Below, piece after piece: positions 5,561 through 7,203 of a stretch of DNA of 7,203 nt; position 1 is the first letter of the stretch; each line of letters starts with the position of its first letter. Both the position numbers and the translations under genes were made by a program. The stretch is from the NCBI GenBank assembly GCA_937920115.1, contig CALGVF010000324.1:1-7203 (forward strand), read 5' to 3'. A model generated the notes under the pieces. The model had not been told where the DNA came from, did not search any database, and saw only the letters and a program-made list of their open reading frames with translations. The DNA is from an uncultured Clostridia bacterium (GTDB lineage: Bacteria; Bacillota; Clostridia; Christensenellales; Borkfalkiaceae).

Positions 5561-5755
5561 TCAGATACGGTTGAGTTCGTCGAGCATCTTTTCGAGATCC
5601 GCTCCGTGAACTTCGGCTGCTTCGCCGACCGTTTCGCCGTGAGCGATCGCGCAACCTAAGCAGTGCATGCCGTATTTCATAAGAATTTCGCCCGCGTTCG
5701 GGTTAATGTCGAGAGCGTCTACTATAATGGTGTCCGCAGTGATTTTTCTATCCAT
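5561..5755 (-). CDS. DUF1858 small protein (hybrid-cluster-protein-associated redox disulfide domain)
   Basis: 64 residues, the whole length being one domain. The family signature is plain: an N-terminal ITADTIIVDAL, then ILMKYGMHCLGC with a CxxC at Cys 32/35, then an ETVGEAAEVHGADLEKMLDELN helix pair. The domain is named from its frequent association with hybrid cluster proteins, and the CxxC is proposed to be a redox disulfide; its partner reaction is not established. Here the neighbours are an SPFH zinc-ribbon protein upstream and a zinc-ribbon membrane protein downstream, with no hybrid cluster protein in view. The start has AAGGAGA at 5763-5769, about 7 bases before the ATG. It lies 58 bp after the SPFH stop with no hairpin between, so it is probably in the same transcript. 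Confidence 0.88.
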   Translation of the reverse strand: MDRKITADTIIVDALDINPNAGEILMKYGMHCLGCAIAHGETVGEAAEVHGADLEKMLDELNRI

Positions 5756-5813
5756 TTTATTATCTCCTTGTATTTTATTTTTAGTATTCGTATTTAAATT
5801 TTAATTTTGCGTA

Positions 5814-6863
5814 TTAAAGTTTTTTGCCGCACTCGGGGCAGAACTTGGCATTGTCGCCGACTTTCGCTCCGCATTCGGGGCAGAATTTCGCCTTGGGCAT
5901 AGCCGCTCCGCACTCGGGGCAGAATTTCGAGGTCTTCGGAACGCTCTTTCCGCAGGACGGGCATACGGCGGTCGCCGCCGCTTCGGCAGGTTTCGCCTCG
6001 GACTTCTGCGAAGGAGCCATCGCTCCCGCCATCATTGCTCCGAGACCTGCTCCGCCACCCATTCCGAGACCCGCCGCCATGAACGCTCCGCCCGCTCCGG
6101 GGTTAGCGGCAGCCGACTTCATCGCTTCCGCCGCCGAAACTTTCATAAGAGTGTCGGTAGAATCGCCGAGTATGCCGAGTTTTGTTCTCTCGTCCATAGC
6201 CTTCGTGACTTCTTCGGGCAGAGACATATTCTCTATGAAGAGGTTTACGAGTTTAAGTCCGAGTTCCTTGTATTTATCCTGAACGGTTCTCTTTACGAGT
6301 TCGTTGAATTCGAGCGTGTTCGCCGCAAGGTCGAGAGCCGAAACTTTGCTTTCGCCGAGACAGTCCGCAAGTACGGAAAGAAGCATCGATTTAAGATATT
6401 CGTTGATGTCCTCGGTCTTGAAAGTGCTGTTCGTTCCGAAGAGTTCCTTTAAGAACACGGCGGGGTCGTCGACCTTATACGAGAAGGTCCCGAAGCCGCG
6501 GACGCGGATCATACCGAATCTCGAATCGCTCATCATAATGGGGTTTTTCGTCCCCCACTGAATGTTCGTGAACTGTTTGGTGTTTATGAAGTAAACGTCG
6601 CAGGTAATGGGGGTCTGAAAAGCGTACTTCCAAGCCGCGAGTTTGGACAAAATCGGGAAAATTTCCGTGCCGAGATTGTAAAGACCGGGTCCGAACACGT
6701 CGGCGATTTGTCCCTTGTGAACGAAAATCGCGCACTGCGATTCTTTGACCGTAAGGGTCGATTTATTGTTGATTTCTCTTCCGTAATTCTTTAACGGGTA
6801 CTTATAGACGAGCGTGTTTTTGCTATCGTCGTTCCATACGAGATTTAATCTGAAAAGAGCCAT
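5814..6863 (-). CDS. SPFH-domain protein with C-terminal double zinc ribbon (YdjI-like)
   Basis: 349 residues. An SPFH (band 7) domain fills about residues 20-240: YKYPLKNYGREI, LTVKESQCAIFVHKGQ, ADVFGPGLYNL and the RVRGFGTFSYKVDDP strand followed by a helical region are typical of the YdjI-like group, once likened to a poxvirus virion core protein. A Gly/Ala/Met-rich flexible linker follows (about 250-298). The end carries four CxxC knuckles at Cys 301/304, 315/318, 328/331 and 342/345, enough for two zinc ribbons. There is no membrane helix, so membrane contact would be peripheral or through a partner. B. subtilis YdjI is reported to link PspA to the membrane with YdjG and YdjH; transfer of that role here is inference. 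The start is supported by AGGAGG at 6870-6875. It is the first gene of the group, with a good promoter. Confidence 0.88.
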   Translation of the reverse strand: MALFRLNLVWNDDSKNTLVYKYPLKNYGREINNKSTLTVKESQCAIFVHKGQIADVFGPGLYNLGTEIFPILSKLAAWKYAFQTPITCDVYFINTKQFTNIQWGTKNPIMMSDSRFGMIRVRGFGTFSYKVDDPAVFLKELFGTNSTFKTEDINEYLKSMLLSVLADCLGESKVSALDLAANTLEFNELVKRTVQDKYKELGLKLVNLFIENMSLPEEVTKAMDERTKLGILGDSTDTLMKVSAAEAMKSAAANPGAGGAFMAAGLGMGGGAGLGAMMAGAMAPSQKSEAKPAEAAATAVCPSCGKSVPKTSKFCPECGAAMPKAKFCPECGAKVGDNAKFCPECGKKL

Positions 6864-6941
6864 ATTTTTCCTCCTGTGTTTCAGCCGAAGAATATCATAT
6901 CGAAAACGTCGACCGAACGAAGATTTTTGTTTGACGACTAT

Positions 6942-6970
6942 ATTATATCATAAATCGCATACAATTACAA
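6942..6970 (-). promoter_or_regulatory. Sigma-70 promoter of the SPFH gene group
   Basis: On the minus strand TTGTAA (6970-6965) is followed after 17 bases by a consensus TATAAT (6947-6942). The predicted start near 6935 gives a leader of about 70 bases ending in the AGGAGG site. The surrounding DNA is very A/T-rich. No operator is evident. Confidence 0.75.
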
Positions 6971-6991
6971 CAATTTTTGATAAAATTCACA

Positions 6992-7038
6992 TTTTGCGTT
7001 TATAGTCGATAAAAATTTTGCGTTTAAGCCGATAAAAA
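6992..7038. repeat. Two tandem copies of a 23/24-bp repeat
   Basis: Copy 1 (6992-7015) and copy 2 (7016-7038) share TTTTGCGTTTA at the left and CGATAAAAA at the right, differing by one missing base and one substitution between. The second copy contains AAGCCGATAAAAA, which also starts the outer arm of the element at 1035. They lie upstream of the SPFH promoter. Confidence 0.6.
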
Positions 7039-7077
7039 TATCGGGCGAAAGCGGTATTTTACGCCCCTCGCCCGATA
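7031..7077 (-). terminator. Hairpin with T-tract, minus strand
   Basis: TATCGGGCGA (7039-7048) and TCGCCCGATA (7068-7077) are perfect over 10 bp around a 19-base loop. On the minus strand TTTTTATC follows at once, the arrangement of an intrinsic terminator; on the plus strand A residues follow. It would end a minus-strand transcript entering from beyond the right edge, insulating the SPFH promoter. The loop is long and an alternative GGGCG/CGCCC pairing exists. Confidence 0.5.
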
Positions 7078-7143
7078 AAAACCATTTGTACACTTCAATC
7101 ATTTCTTTTAAAAAGGCTCTTCTCGCTTTCTCCTATGGGGTAG

Positions 7144-7187
7144 ATTTTCCCGATGAAACGGGGAAAATGTCGCTAAGCGACAAAAGG
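7144..7187. repeat. Double-hairpin dispersed repeat, right copy
   Basis: ATTTTCCC (7144-7151) pairs with GGGAAAAT (7161-7168), followed directly by TGTCGC-TAA-GCGACA (7168-7182) and then AAAGGGG. This is the order seen in the reverse complement of 1593-1641 (pyrimidine/purine hairpin, then a TGTC...GACA hairpin, then AAAGGG), so it is a diverged copy in opposite orientation. Bases 7083-7143 between this and the terminator show nothing I can name, and no gene reaches the right edge. Confidence 0.5.
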
Positions 7188-7203
7188 GGCACGCTCCGTG
7201 GGG

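Noticed and set aside
5824..6282. Plus-strand frame with repeated PHSGQN motifs
   Set aside because: The repeats are the antisense reading of the CPECG zinc knuckles at the end of the SPFH protein.

Overview
The window looks like a stretch of chromosome from a Bacillota (Firmicutes) bacterium, most likely an uncultured gut-type member of Clostridia. This is inferred from several things: strong AGGAGG-type ribosome binding sites, a lipobox lipoprotein, a YczE/YitT-like membrane protein, an SPFH protein ending in zinc ribbons, and intergenic DNA full of short hairpin repeats. No rRNA, tRNA, CRISPR array, transposase or phage gene is visible, and the genus cannot be named from the sequence alone.

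Layout. At the left edge is the 3' two thirds or so of a plus-strand RlmD/RumA-type 23S rRNA uracil methyltransferase (1-944). Its stop codon lies inside a perfect 23-bp hairpin (940-998). A 680-bp gene-free region (999-1681) follows. It holds (i) a roughly 300-bp element with near-perfect 28-bp terminal inverted repeats (1035-1336) that can fold into a three-way junction whose two apical loops are complementary over 12 nt, (ii) loose hairpins at 1373-1494, (iii) an array of ATTTCAC words separated by tiny hairpins (1513-1592), and (iv) a double-hairpin repeat (1593-1641).

The rest of the coding sequence is on the minus strand, read from right to left: SPFH/zinc-ribbon protein (5814-6863), DUF1858 small CxxC protein (5561-5755), double zinc-ribbon protein with a C-terminal membrane anchor (4304-5401), cyclophilin-like lipoprotein (3267-4202), YczE/YitT-like multi-pass membrane protein (2346-3086) and a maltose/galactoside-type O-acetyltransferase (1682-2353). 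Good sigma-70 promoters precede the SPFH gene and the lipoprotein gene. A third possible promoter, plus a leader with an intrinsic terminator, precedes the last two genes, which overlap by 8 bp and are probably translationally coupled.

How the genes may work together. The SPFH/zinc-ribbon protein and the zinc-ribbon membrane protein recall the Bacillus subtilis YdjI/YdjG pair, which acts with PspA in membrane stress. That link rests on domain resemblance only; no pspA is in the window. The acetyltransferase and YczE/YitT-like protein form a separate two-gene unit of unknown substrate. The right end (6992-7203) has no gene and carries repeats that match those in the left intergenic region in word content and architecture, so the minus-strand gene block is bracketed by related repeats.

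Most worth checking are the three-way-junction element at 1035-1336, the possible attenuator at 3121-3196, and the SPFH/zinc-ribbon gene set. All structural claims come from reading base complementarity by eye, without energy calculation or database search.
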